Of a stretch of DNA of 64,000 nucleotides, positions 35,801 to 49,500 are shown piece after piece. The translations under genes and the position numbers were made by a program. Below the pieces are notes generated by a model. The model did not search any database and was not told the origin of the DNA. It saw only the letters and a program-made list of their open reading frames with translations. Within the stretch, counting starts at the first letter, position 1; each line of letters begins with the position of its first letter. The stretch is from assembly GCF_000002075.1 (NCBI RefSeq), contig NW_004797720.1, positions 411,392-475,391 of the forward strand, written 5' to 3'. This stretch comes from Aplysia californica. Its lineage: Eukaryota > Mollusca > Gastropoda > Aplysiida > Aplysiidae.

Positions 35801-38800
35801 AAACGTTAATTAAAGGCACAAAAAAGTAAACAATCAATTAGTGGTTGGTTGGCGGGTACTCTGGTGTGGTTTGCTTCTTATTTCCTATCAAACATCTATC
35901 ATCCTTATCTCCCCTCCTTCTTTTTTATGTTTCTTACTCTCTTGTAACACTTCTAATCTTCTGGCTCTCATATGACCTTATGCAATTGCGAGCGTTGTAA
36001 AACCTCTACTAAAACAAAAAAACATTCAATTACCAAGGACTCTCAAACTATGGGAGTCACTAGACTTTGGTGGCCATTTTGTCACTAATTTTACAAAAAA
36101 AAACAGGCGACCCCAATCTCCTTCAATCGCAAATATCTCGACTTCTTTTCAAGATACATCAGTATTTTTATCATCGCAAGCAGGACAAATGAACAAGCTC
36201 GAAGATGATACCAATAACTCAACATGCCCAAAAATTGACGAGCACCTGATTCCACCGCGTTATGATACATTTATTAGCTGGCTGAAAGACTCACATGAAT
36301 AGCCTACAGTGACAGTGACAGCCTTGCCAGCACAAAAGAACCTCTACTCTTGATTTTTTAAAATATTTGAGTGATGCCAATTAATTTGTACAAAGTTTTA
36401 TTCTTTTGTTGGACTGCTTTGAAACTGTTTTGCCTATCCAGCTTATTTTTTATAGTGTGCAAACTAGTTTTACAACGCTTATGTGATCACATTCACAGGA
36501 GTGACTGATCTTTTACGTGACGGGCAGTTCAATGATTTCAACTTTTCACTTTTGGTTGATCAGCTATGCCCTCTCATGTTTTTATTCCTTAAATTATGAT
36601 CTGAAATGCGGGATCTTAGCCGAATGTAGAACTTCAGAGAGAATCAGAGCGGTATCTTAGGGGTGACTTTTGTGTAGTGAAAATTCTGTTTTCTTTAAAC
36701 AGCGGGATCTTAAGCGAACCGGGTTCATAAGCAGTGGGATCTTAGGCAAAGACTACTGTATATGATCCCCGAAAATCAGTAGAAGTGACAATGGAATTTG
36801 AATTAAGAATTTAAATGTTTCTGTTTTTTAACATTCTCAGTCATTCTGCCTAAAGAATGTCTTGGAAAAAGAAATGTACAACCACCACAATGAAGGCCAA
36901 CTGTTTATGATTTTTTATTGTCTTTATTTTTGTCTTCCTATTGCCCTTGCGTTGTCTCATTTGTGCTAAGTGGTTTGTGGCCACCCTTTTCAACATAATT
37001 ATGAATGACCTGATATTTCACTGTGCCCCTAGGAAAAGAGTGGAAGGAATTATAGTTTTCTCATATTAAAAACAAAACTTTTTTTTGTATGTTGACTCAT
37101 TTGTGTAAAATATGTTCTCTTTCTTGTTAGTTTTATCAAACCAGGTATTTTTAACATATATATAGAGAGTATAATAGAGAGCAATAACAGGGCAACTGCA
37201 CACCAGGATGTTGATATTATAACATTGTAAAAGCTTGCATGGTACATGCCTACTCACTATCATGACAATTTCCCAGTGAATGTACCTTAGTAATTTTTCT
37301 TTTTTAATGTAAAAACGTTTTGGTTTTTTTCTATCTAGCGATTGATTCAGAATTTTCTGGGCTCCATTTTCATGATGATGATAAGCCAAGGTAAGTAGAA
37401 TTTTATGATACCTTGCAACGGCTGAGCACAAGAAGTGACTATATATTCACTTTTTCAGTTTCAAGAAAAACCAGTTTGAAATTTTGACGGTTTTGTAATC
37501 TCGATAATATAGTCCAAAAAGAAACTGTTAATATCTCGATACAGAATTAAGCTACGGCTTAGATATGTATAGAGGTTAAAGATCTGCTTAAAATCTCACT
37601 TCCGGTATCGATTACTCCTTTTCGACCAAAACTGGATATATAGTCACTTCTTGCGCTCAGACATCAATTTATTGACCCTTCCAGCCCCAGCCATTTTTGT
37701 GCACTCCCTGACCCCAGTCCCAGCCAATACAGCGGTATTTCAGAGAAACTGGCATGTATTCTAAAAAGTGATGTAGTATCTTTGTAATGAGGTTTAGGTA
37801 ATGACATAGAACAGCGTTCAAAGGTAAAGTGAATGAACAAATATTTTGAAAATTAGAGTTTAATTAGGTTCTCCAATTTAGAAAAATGCCCAAATTTGGT
37901 AGCCCCCGAAACTGAGAATATACACTCTTGGGATGGTGGGAGGTACCAGCTCTGCTGAAAATATACGGGCATGGGGCTGGAAGGGTTAAAACTTTGTAAT
38001 AAATATTTTGCTTTCAGATTGTGCTACTTTATTGGCAGAGTTGTAGGCGACCTGATTGGGTTTGTTCAGACAGTGTTGCACTCAGATAAGCCTGTAGCTG
38101 GTAGGAAAAATTTTCCTGATTTAGTTTGAAATAATAGTTTCTCAAGAAGAGGAAGAAATTGGATTATCAGAGGTAGTGCCAAAACTTACCTTCATACTGT
38201 TCCATCATAGATTGATACTGAGCAGATTTCACATTGAAATATCTGCAAGAGATGTTCTGGCTTCAGTAGTTTATTGGTTAGACTACTGGACTGGTAATTA
38301 TGAGCTTTTATGGGTTTTAGGATTTGAAGTTCAGCTCGGAGCAATGTTATGTCCTTGGGAAAGGCACTTCACACGAACTTTTTTATTTGATTCAGTCCTC
38401 TCAGGGATGGCCGTTTAGTTCGAAGGTCTCACTTCTTAAATAACCTTACAGTGTTGCTTGGGGCATTAAACGTATACAGTTTTATGTTGCAACATGATGT
38501 TGCTTGTCAAGCTGAAACTTTTGATTCAACTGTAGTCGTATCTTGTCTCCCGCTTGTGAATGTAAAGTGATGTTTTAAAGTAGGATATAATATTCTTGAG
38601 GATATTGCTTATAGAATGGATGTATTATTATAAAATAGAATTATATATTCTGAATTTTCTAAATGTCCACCTTGGGTTGTTTGTTATTCGGTACTTTCGG
38701 GGTTATCTTTCCATTTTCTTTAAAATCTTGAAAGGAAGGGAAGAGACTAAACTAAATGGCTTGGATGATGTTCAATGTTCCTTATTCTTATATTATTTTC

Positions 38801-40511
38801 ATCTACAGCTTATTTGACAGCGGCTCAGATAGATATTCCAAGCTTAGGAGAAGCATACAGAAATTTACTTTGTTTCAAATAGGTATGATTCTTTGTTTGT
38901 GTCTTTCCTTTTCAGTGTTTGAATGAACTTCAATAATGTATGTTGCAACAGTAACAGTGGATATGATCTCTGTTAATTAAATTACTATTGTTTTTTGGGG
39001 GGTTTTTTGTTTCATGACATTGAGCAGAAAGTGGAGACGAAAACAGACGACAGAACAATGTCAGAGAGCAGGACAGGACATTGTCTCCTTTAACCTCCTT
39101 TCCTGCTCTCTGATATTGTTCTGTCGTCTGTTTTCGTCTCCACTTTCTGTGCTAAAGAGAAAGCCTGTCGGCAGTCTTTTTCCCTTGACCCTTATGTACT
39201 TTTATTTTCTTAGAAAACTCCTGGGGCTCTGGTGGCCTAGAGGTTAAGGTGTTCGCCTCTCATTCAATAGGTCCCGGGTTTGAATCTGGATAGCGACAGA
39301 AAATTTTCTTCTCTAAAATTGTCTCCTTTAACCTCCTTTCCTGCTCTCTGATATTGTTCTGTCGTCTGTTTTCGTCTCCACTTTCTGCTCCTAGCCTCTC
39401 ACCTTCTTTGCCCCCTTCCTCTGGGCTCCTGACTCTTTCTGCAGCCTTTCTACTGAAAGTCCTTTGATCCTTCTTACTGCTGTCTTTGAGCCACACCCCT
39501 GATCTTATGGTAGGAAAGATCTACACCTTGCCTTCTGGGACAAAGGTGAAAAATCTCGTCAGTCCTGTGTGCAAGTTGCGCCCCTTAAAGATCCCTTGGT
39601 GGTCCAAAATTGATAAGAGTAGGCTTCAGCTGCCACCCTAGCTAAATTAAAAAATTTCCTACCAACTGAAAATGTTTAAAGTGTCTCACTCACCCATGTG
39701 ACCTTATGCAGTTGCGAGCGCCGTAAAACACTTACCAAAAAAAAATAAAAAAAGAAAGAAAGCTTCACTAGGTTCTTCGCATATCTTGAGCACCTAATGA
39801 AGAGTACGCTTGGTTAAATTCTATGCTTGTTCTGCATTTGTGCCCTCTTTTTCTTTTTTTCTTTTTTTGACGGCACAAGTGGAACGTGTAGCTCTCACAG
39901 AGTACAAAGAAAAGTTGTCAATGCATATCTATGATGACATGAACCAATTTTTCATCACTATTAAGTAAGACAGTAAAAATAAGGTACTTGATGAAATTTG
40001 CAGCTCCTGTGGTACGTTAGTTTTTAATAGCAGAACATGAAAGTTTGTCACGTCAAGATGAATGCAGATTCCTTGACCACTCTCTAATAAATACTGTCTT
40101 TATTTTGTATGATATCCCGGTGGAATTTATGTTCTTTAAAAAATTTCCTCAACAGGATTGTCAACATTTTGTGGAGATGTGAACACCAACAGGTAGGGGT
40201 CACAGCACACACAGACACACATGAACACATGAAAACATTATCACACACTCACACATTCTCACACACTCTTACTCTCACATCATTGTGCACACACAGACAT
40301 GCACATGAACACACTCACACATTATCACACACTCTTACTCTCACATAATTGTGCACACACAGACATGCACATGAACACACTCACACATTATCACACACTC
40401 TTACTCTCACATAATTGTGCACACACAGACATGTACATGAACACACTCACACATTATCACACACTCTTACTCTCACATAATTGTGCACACTCAGACACAT
40501 AATCACTTACA

Positions 40512-40590
<79 letters not shown>

Positions 40591-43500
40591 AAATATGAGC
40601 ACACGCACGCACACACATACACACACTTTTAGCTCACTGAAATTATTTTATTACTACACAGAGGGCCTTTCTTGCAATGAATATATGGGGTTATAAGATA
40701 ATGAGTAAGCTGTATATATAGCATTTGCTACCGAGAAGTTATTAATAGCACTAAGTTTATTGTATATATTTTAAACTGTATCAACTTGTTAAAACATTTG
40801 CTAATGTTTTCTTGGTGTAATGTAACTTTTGGTTTATGTCATAGGTATCAAACACAGACATTCCAGTTTTACCTTTTCCCAAGAAGCTTTGCGTCTCATG
40901 ATCAAAGACTGAGTTTGCAGGTGAGCGGAATTTGTTAAAGAGAGCCCCACTTTCTCCTTTTGACTTTTGAGGTTTCTTTCTATCATATCGTATATTTAAG
41001 GTTCGGATGAAATCGAACGGTCATACCTTGCAACATACATAGCTGTCTACACAGATACAGTTACAGTTAGTTACTAAATATGTATGTGTGCCTAGAGAAA
41101 GGTCCCAGTTGTCGGCAACGCTATTTTTGAGCAACAGGGTGAAAAGGCCATGAAAGTCTTACTAGATCAAAAATTTAGTTCCCTCTGAAAACACACATTT
41201 AACCATTTCTTAATGACATATTGAAAGGATTTATTTCTATTTTAAGTCTTTTATTAGTTATTTTTGCAATATGTTATATTTCACCAAAGTTAAAAATGTG
41301 CTAGAAATAGGGTTTTTCTCCCAACTTAGGTTTTACATCCTGTGTTACAAAATGTGACATATCTGCAAGTTGAATTGACTAATGTGACATATCTGCAAGT
41401 TGAATTGACTAATGTGGCACATCTGCAAGTTGAATTGACTACAAGAATAAGCCCTAATTTCAATATATCCAGAATGTTCAACAACTGGGACCTTTCTCCA
41501 GGCACACCCATCTTATGTGTCTTTCATTGATCAAATGTATGATAATTTCAAAGCGCTTTTTATTTAACTTTTCACAAGCGTTTGACTTCTTTGTTCACTG
41601 CAGCTCTACTGTTTTGTTCTTTGACGTTTCAAAACTGACCTAACCTTTGTCTTGCATTGTACTTAGGGCACTCTAATGACCGATTATGATACCGTATTTT
41701 CAAGTTTGCATTTTGGAAGAGATACAAGAAAATGGAATTTCATTATGATTTTGGAAGCAGATAATAATACTGGCCAAAAAAATTTCATTAACTAAAAATG
41801 CTTATAAGTGGGGATAATCAAAGATGGTTTGTGAGTGGTTGGCAGCTGCTCTGATGGGGTTTACTCCTTCTTTCCTATCAAATGGCTGTCGTCCTTATCT
41901 CTTTTTTTTGGTGTTTGTTACTCTCTTGTAACGCCTCTAAATTTCGGCACTTATATGACCTAAAGGTTCTTTTTTCTTTTTTTTCTTTTTGTAAAGTAGT
42001 GTTTTACGGTGCTCACAACTGCATACGGTCATATGAGCGTGCGGGACACACCTAATATTTTCAGTTGGTAGGAAATTTTGAATTTTGCCCGGGTGGCGGC
42101 CGAAGCCTACTCTTATCGATTTTAGACCACCAAGGGATCTTTAACGTGCGCAACTTGCACACTGGCCCTCCGAGATTTTTCGCCCTTGTCCGAGAAGGCT
42201 AGGTGTAGATCTTTCCTACCAGAAGATCAGGGGCGTGGCTGAAAGACAGCAGTACGAAGAAGCGAAGGAGTAGCAGTAGAAAGGCTGCAGAAAGAGTCAG
42301 GAGCCCAGAGGAAGGGGCAAAGGAGGTGAGGGTGTGGGGCAGAAAGAGGAGACGAAAGCAGACGACAGAACATTGCTAGAGAGCAGGAAATGAGGTGAAA
42401 GGAGACAAATTTAGAGAAGAAAATTTTTCAGTCGCTACCCAGATTCGAACCCGGGACCTTTTGAATGAGAGACCAACACCTTAACCTCTAGGCCACGAGA
42501 GCCCCCTCTAAAGGTTCTGCAAATGCCATAAAGATCTTGCTAAAAACAAGGATGTTCTTGTGGTGTTTCCTCCCCCTTGTTAGTCAGTGTTCCCGTTGTT
42601 CTTTTCTTCTTCTTCTCGATCGCATCACGCTTGAAGTCTGGTATCTGTCATAAATTGGGCCGTCCTGCTCATTGTTCTTACTGCTGTAATATGTGTTTGT
42701 TAACTTCGCTCTGCTATGAACTGAAATATCAAAACTGATCTTTTTTTTAGGTGAATAGGTCTAAATATTTATTGTTTTGACATGGCAGTTGTTCATTTGA
42801 CAAGGAATGTGTCATGATCTGTCAGCAAAATACTTTTTTGACTTTGTTTTTTTTTTCAGGCATCAAGTATCCAGTTCTTGCGCAAGCACAAGTTTGATTT
42901 CAATAAGGTATTTAAAGTTGTTTTAACACATGTAGATGATAGTGTTTTTTGGTCAGTAAATTTGACTTTTAAAGTTCATCTGGCTATTCCTGTAGAACAC
43001 ATATCATGTCAGGATAAATGAGAGTGAGAACATGCATGTTATTTTCAGCCAGGCAAATGAACAAAAGAGTATGAATAAAAGTGTCATGTATGAGATAATC
43101 TTCTAATGTACCAATATATTTCTTAGCCAAAATGAAAACTTTTCAGGTTCAACTTCTTTCCCTTGTCAAACCCTCAATAAGGAATTACCTCCATCTTCTG
43201 GACCACATAGTTATGCCTGTTCCATCTATCAGAACTACTCATCTACAGAAACCAGACATTCCCCCTGGGGCGGTGCCACTGACTGAAGTGTCTTTAGGCC
43301 ATTCTCAAAGGGGGGACATTTCTCGTTCATGCACAGTAGAATTGTAAATGGGCTGATTCATCAGTGTCATGCTCGTAACTGTGCCTGATCTACAACAGGG
43401 AACTGCTGCTTTTTCTTTCCTAATCCTTACTATTGTCATTTTTTCCTCTACTTCTTTTATATGTTTGTCTCACTCTTGTGACCCACTATTTCCGGGGTGC

Positions 43501-46500
43501 CTTGATAATCGAAGCAGACTTTGTGCTGTTGAAGCTAGAGAGGTGAGCAGAGTAAGTCTGGTTCCCTGTAAGGAATTCTCTGTTGAGTAAGTCTGGTTCC
43601 CTGTAAGGACTTCTCTGTTGAGTAAGTCTGATTCCCTGTAAGGACTTCTCTGTTGAGTAAGTCTGGTTCCCTGTAAGGACTTCTCTGTTGAGTAAGTCTG
43701 ATTCCCTGTAAGGACTTCTCTGTTGAGTAAGTCTGGTTCCCTGTAAGGACTTCTCTGTTGACATCCGCCCCTTGACGCTTCTACTAACACTAAAAAAGAA
43801 ACCAGACTTGTTGCCGTCTATCTGAAAAAAACAACAACCCCCAAGCATACAAAGCAATGACTTACATTTGAAGCCTCAGAGAATACACTGGCCCTTGAAT
43901 ACATTCATACCAGGAAACTGGCAGGTCAATGGGTCTATGGGTACGCAGATGGACCAGTGAATCAAACAAGCAGCAAACTGGAAGGCTGTCCCTGCAGCTG
44001 GAGAAAATGTGTGGAGAGCCCTTGTTGGTGGCGTAAGTCTCAGGCGGGAATGGAGGCAATGATTATAGTGATGAGTGAAGGAGGTTAAGTGTCATCATCA
44101 TTTCCTTTCTCACCCTGGATCAGGGTATAGGCCACTAACAAACACTTTCCACCTTTCCCTATCCTGGGTTAGCCTCTTGATGTTATTCCATGTCTTCCCT
44201 TTTTTCTGTACATCAAATTTCCGTGACTCTTCTCCAAATTCCACGCGGTCTTCCCCTTGACCTTTTACCCTGTGGATTCAAATCCAATATTTTCCTTGTT
44301 ATGCAGCTGCCTGACTTTCTGAGTGTGTCCAATCAGTCGCCACGGCCTTCTTCCTACTTCATCTGTGACTGGGATCTGTCTTGTTTTCCTTAACACTTCC
44401 TCATTGTTGACCCTGTCTGTTCATCTGATCCTCAATAACTTCCTTAGACACTTGTTCAAGGAAACCTGGATCTTCTTTATGCAAGTCTGAGATGCGTTCC
44501 ATGTTTCACATCCATACAACAGGACTGGCTCAACATTTGAGTTGAAAATCCTCAGCTTTGTTCGAAGCGAGATATAGGTTAGGTATGGATAAGAGGAAGA
44601 AGCTCTTACCACCCTCTCCACTTGGAAGAAACCTACTCTTGTAATTTTTCAGACACAATCTGAAGTGCTTGGAAATGCAACAAGAAACAAAAATGCTAAG
44701 CAGCCACAAAGCAGACTTGGGTAGTAATCTATATATGTAGTTTTGTTCTTAAAAGTCCTACAAATTCCAAGCAAAAACAACCACCACTGAGCTCAAAGGA
44801 GCACAGAGGAATCTTATTGCTGGACAGATCTCACTGTGCAATGGGTCCCATCTTACTGTGGGATCCTCTGGAATGAAAAAACCGACAGACTGGCAAAGGA
44901 GAGAAGGCAGTTGACTGAGGAGATAGGTCTCTTACACTAAAGAGATGACACTCAGAAGTCTGTTTTGAAAAAAGATTGAAGCTACCACATTCCAGATTGA
45001 CAGACAGATTGTTTAGCAGACACAACAAAGTCATTGTATCAGAATGAACACTCACATGAATGTCTCATTTGAGGTCGACAAATGTGCAGTGTACCAGTAC
45101 GATGAAGACGATTTGAGTCCCATTCTTCTGCTACAGCATTGTGGCTGTCACCTTCACCATGTTCGGAGGAAAGTTGCTGGATAAGCTACGTGTGAACCTG
45201 TAGAATTGTCTGAGGGTCAGTGCAGTAGCCTCAAGAAATGACAGTTCGAACTAATGAACTAGGTTGAATGAGAAAGGTTATAAATCTTGTAGATACTGAA
45301 GTTGAAAATTCTCTCCCATCAAGAAATTTGCCTGAAGATGGTGCAAACATTGAAACCAGTTTCAACATTAACTCCACATGATTATAACGGGAATAAGAGA
45401 AATGTTGAAAAAGAAGAGATTTTTCAGAAACTTTAACAAGGGTGTACATGTTTTTTCATTTTGATCTATTTCAGTGGCTTCACGATGGGATCTCCTACTT
45501 GAATTGTGTTGATGAAAAGAAAGTAAAAGACCTAGTTGAAGTTGGGGTCTTGAATCGCGACCTTGACAGGTGTGTGTAATTTTTATTTGATTTTGTCATT
45601 AAACAGTCTGGGTTGCAAATTATTGCTGCTGCTGAAAGAATTAATTTTGTTTAAATACTCTAGCACAGCAGATTTTTGTGTGGAAATTTCGCCCTTTGTA
45701 TGCAGGGCTACAAAAATGTATTTGGTAAGCATGATAACTTTGCATTGTTCTGTAACTCTTTATTTGCTGAAAAGGATCTATTGGTCGATGGTCATAAGAG
45801 TAACTATCATAAGATGTCTTAACAGTATATATATAGTTTTCTTATAACATCTGTATGCTACATTGTTCAGTCGCTTACCTGATTTTGATTTTTACTTTGG
45901 GGAAATGAAGATAATTTACCTTCTGTTCAATTGTCCATTTAGACAAATGGATGAAAAAGAGATACAGAGTCTGTGTTCACATGTAGCAGCCTGGATCCCA
46001 ACCAGCCAACCTGGAGACATCCTCACTCTGCCCACGGACAAAAGTTGGTGCAACATTTATGAGTTTCTATTTACTAGTAAATTCATATCTATGTAAACAA
46101 TATGTATACGATTAATTGGAGAGGGTGCGGAAGATATCACAAAAGTTTACTTGTTTACTTGTGTGAAGGACCAACATCACTGCAAAAGGGGAATCCCCAT
46201 AAGCGCTCCGTCCCCTGAAGAAGCACATCTGGAAGTGTGTAGATGCTGACGGTTCCAAGCAATATTTACAATATATCACAAAAGTGTATAAATTCAACAT
46301 GATTATTTGTATTGCTATATGCTTAATATTGGCTGTGTTTTCGAATACAGTAGTCTCCGCCTAAGATCCCGGTGCTCGGGAGCAAGGAAATGCGGGATCT
46401 TAGGCGAACCGGGATCTTAACCAATGAACCCAGAGATGAATCTATGGTGACCCATGTTAAGGCTCACAATCGGTAAAATGGTCTCCCTCCACTCTACAAT

Positions 46501-49500
46501 GAACTGACGTGCCCCATTGGTGGGTTTATGGCCAATGGCGAGCAAAGAATGGTTAACCTTGATGACCTATCACGGTGCATAGTGGCACGAGGCGTGCCAT
46601 TTTCACTTATTATCCTATCATGAGTCTCAAGATCTACGCTTATTCAGTTGCCCCTCCTCTTTACCTGTCAAAAATTTATAGCTTTCCATCTCTGACCGAG
46701 TCTCCCCCCTCCCCCCCCCCCTCCAAACCGCCTTTGTCGTTACACACCATTACATTGTGAACCCACCAATTAAAATTCAGTCCGTCTCGCAAATTCGGGA
46801 GTACAGACAACTGCTGCAATGGTCAAGGAAGAGTTCACGGTTCGATGTGATCCCGCCTGGAGCGAACGTGTAGGCCCTACCCACCCAGCCAGTGATGTAA
46901 GTTTAGGTGGCGAGCTCAGGTCTGAGTGCGATGCTTGGGGAAAACTAACACGTCGGTCAGTTTACACCCCGGTGTGATCCCGTCTGGGCAAACATTGTAT
47001 CGCTTCATCGAGTTTTACAACGTGTATGTGATCACATTCACGATAGTGGTTGATCTTTGACGCGACGGACAGTTTATTGATCTCAACTCTTCACTCTAGG
47101 TTGATCGGCTGTGCCCGCCCGGGTTTTTGTTTAGCAAATTATGATCTGAAATGCAGGATCTTAGCCGAATGTAGACCATCAGAGCGGGATCTTAGGGGTG
47201 ACTTTTGTATAGTAAATATTCTGTTTTCCTAAAACAACGGGATCTTAAGCGAACCGGGATCGTAAGCGGTGGGATCTTAGGCGGAGACTTCTGTACTAAA
47301 ATATGAATCAGGAGGGCCATTGTGTACAGTTTTATTTGTAGAAAAACAACCACTTGAAACATTTATATTATCATAAATGTTTATTTACAGAGAAATGCAG
47401 TTCTGACAAATTCAAAAACTTTTGCCTCAACCCGTTATTATCTTTCTATTTTCTATTTACATGGTGAGTTGAGAATTTGGAACTTTCCTGACAATGGCAT
47501 CGTGGCGAAATCAGGCGCTCGTCAAAATAATTATATCAAAGAAACAGACACGTTTCCACCCACTGGGCGATTTTTATCAATTTAACAAGGTTTGGCTCCG
47601 CAACTTTTATGTCCATTTAAAAACACATTTCTGCATGGATTTTACAGAAAAGCCTTGATCAAAGACACAAAAAATACAAATGAACAGTTTCGAAAGACAC
47701 TCAAGCTTTGGAAAGTCATCAAACTTTACAGCTATTTTCCTGCTCTGATACCAGGCGACTCTCACCTCTTTCAGTGGCAAACATCTCAACTTCTATTTAA
47801 GACAGAGGGGTATTTTTGTAATCAAAAGCAAGACAAATGAACAAGCTTTAAGATGATACCAATTAATGACTCTATATGCTGATAAACTGATGAAGACCTG
47901 ACTCCACCACATTGTTACACATACATGTGTCTGTGGTTTTATCTGAGCACCCTTTATGTTTCTTTTTTGTTGTTGTCTAAAGCTATTCCCACAATTTACA
48001 GAATTTCACGAAATTTAATTTTTATTACTTTAAGTTATGTTTATTTGAACCTGAGATTTAAGATCTTCAACACTTCTATGACCTTAAGTGTTGCAAGTGC
48101 TATAAAACCTCTACCAAACCACACCAAACCTATGACTTGAAGAAAGGTAACTGAATAATTGAGATTTAAGTTTTTGCTCCCATTTGAAAAGCTCATTGTC
48201 TTCTCAAAAGCTTTGTTTTTACTCTCTGTAACATGTAAACTATGAAAATTGCAGTATGGCGTTTGCTATAGAATTTATATGTAGATTGTATTTCTCGGGT
48301 CAATGGTTTCATAGCCCACCCTTCCTCATCAGGGCTAGACAGATGTTTTTGGTCACATCTTTGAAAGTGGCTCAGAGATGGGCAACTGATTTGTAAAATA
48401 TTTTGTTGTTGTTGCTATACATGTTTCAATTAAATTTTCTTATCTTCAGTTAAGGAATTTCCACATCTTTTGAAAAATAAGAAATGTTTTGCAGTGCTTA
48501 TCTCATTCATAACTATTTTATTTCTAGACTTTGCAGACTCCTTGTATGTCTTCCACAAAGACTTGAGAGCACAGTTTCCTCAGATATGGACAAGCACAAA
48601 TGCTTTTGACCAGGTAATGTTTTTGAAAGCACATGTGTAATAGAAATGCCAGAGGGCATATCAGTTGACGTCAGGTGCTCATTGCGCCTGGTTTGTTTAG
48701 TAGACGCTGTGATACTACTTTTGTTTTTCTTCCTTTGGAAAGAGTTTAAAATGGGTCGGTATATACATGATCTATGAACACAATTGATATTGCATCATGC
48801 TTCAAGGATGTTGAAGAAAATTAACTTAGTAGAAATTTTTTCCGTTTCTTTAAAGACAGAAAAACTTTTGAAAATAAAGTTATCGTGCTTTAAGAATATG
48901 GTATTATACAAATATATGGTAGGTCGGCTTAGTAATGATGCTCATGAATAATCATAAAAATGTGCGCTCATATGACCTTATGCAGTTGCGAGCGCCGTAA
49001 AACCCTATAATACTGCAAATCATAAAAATTGGTTAGTGAGCTCATTTTATTTGTGTCGCAGGAAGTTGTTCTGTAACTTGTCCTTTATTACATTCCTCTC
49101 CAGGTGGTGGTGAAAAGAGTTACGCCTACCGAGAGACGCATGTCGCAAAAAAGAGATCTAGACGGCGATGATCGCTATCAGCAACAGTGAGTTTTTTTCC
49201 TTTCATTTCATGCTTTGACCACATGGTAGTTTGTAGCTGTGGGACAGTTTGCCGGTTCATGCTGGCACTCTGTGTTCAACCAACCTCTCCTGTTTTCCCT
49301 TTTATGCATGTTCCAGTTAGATTTCAGGAGTACTTGACAGTGGGCTCTTCAACCCGCAGTGTTTCTGATTGTTAAGCCTATTGCGTATATGGCCCTCCAT
49401 TCAGGCAATGTGACAAATACTTCTGGGACAGAATTGGTCTCATGAGCCAAAGCAGAAGCCACAGTTCATTTTAACCCTCATATCTTCGTTTCGCTTAAGA

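Noticed and set aside
39226-39300. Functional tRNA gene
   Set aside because: A and B boxes are present, but the flanking 450 bp and three further copies show a SINE head; no cloverleaf can be drawn with confidence.
39880-39968. Additional PNLDC1 exon (frame VERVALTEYKEKLSMHIYDD)
   Set aside because: It is open but has no good splice sites, and does not fit between exons 3 and 4, which already join in phase and match the family.
43470-43857. Repeated array considered as CRISPR-like
   Set aside because: Units are head to tail with no unique spacers; it is a minisatellite in an animal intron.
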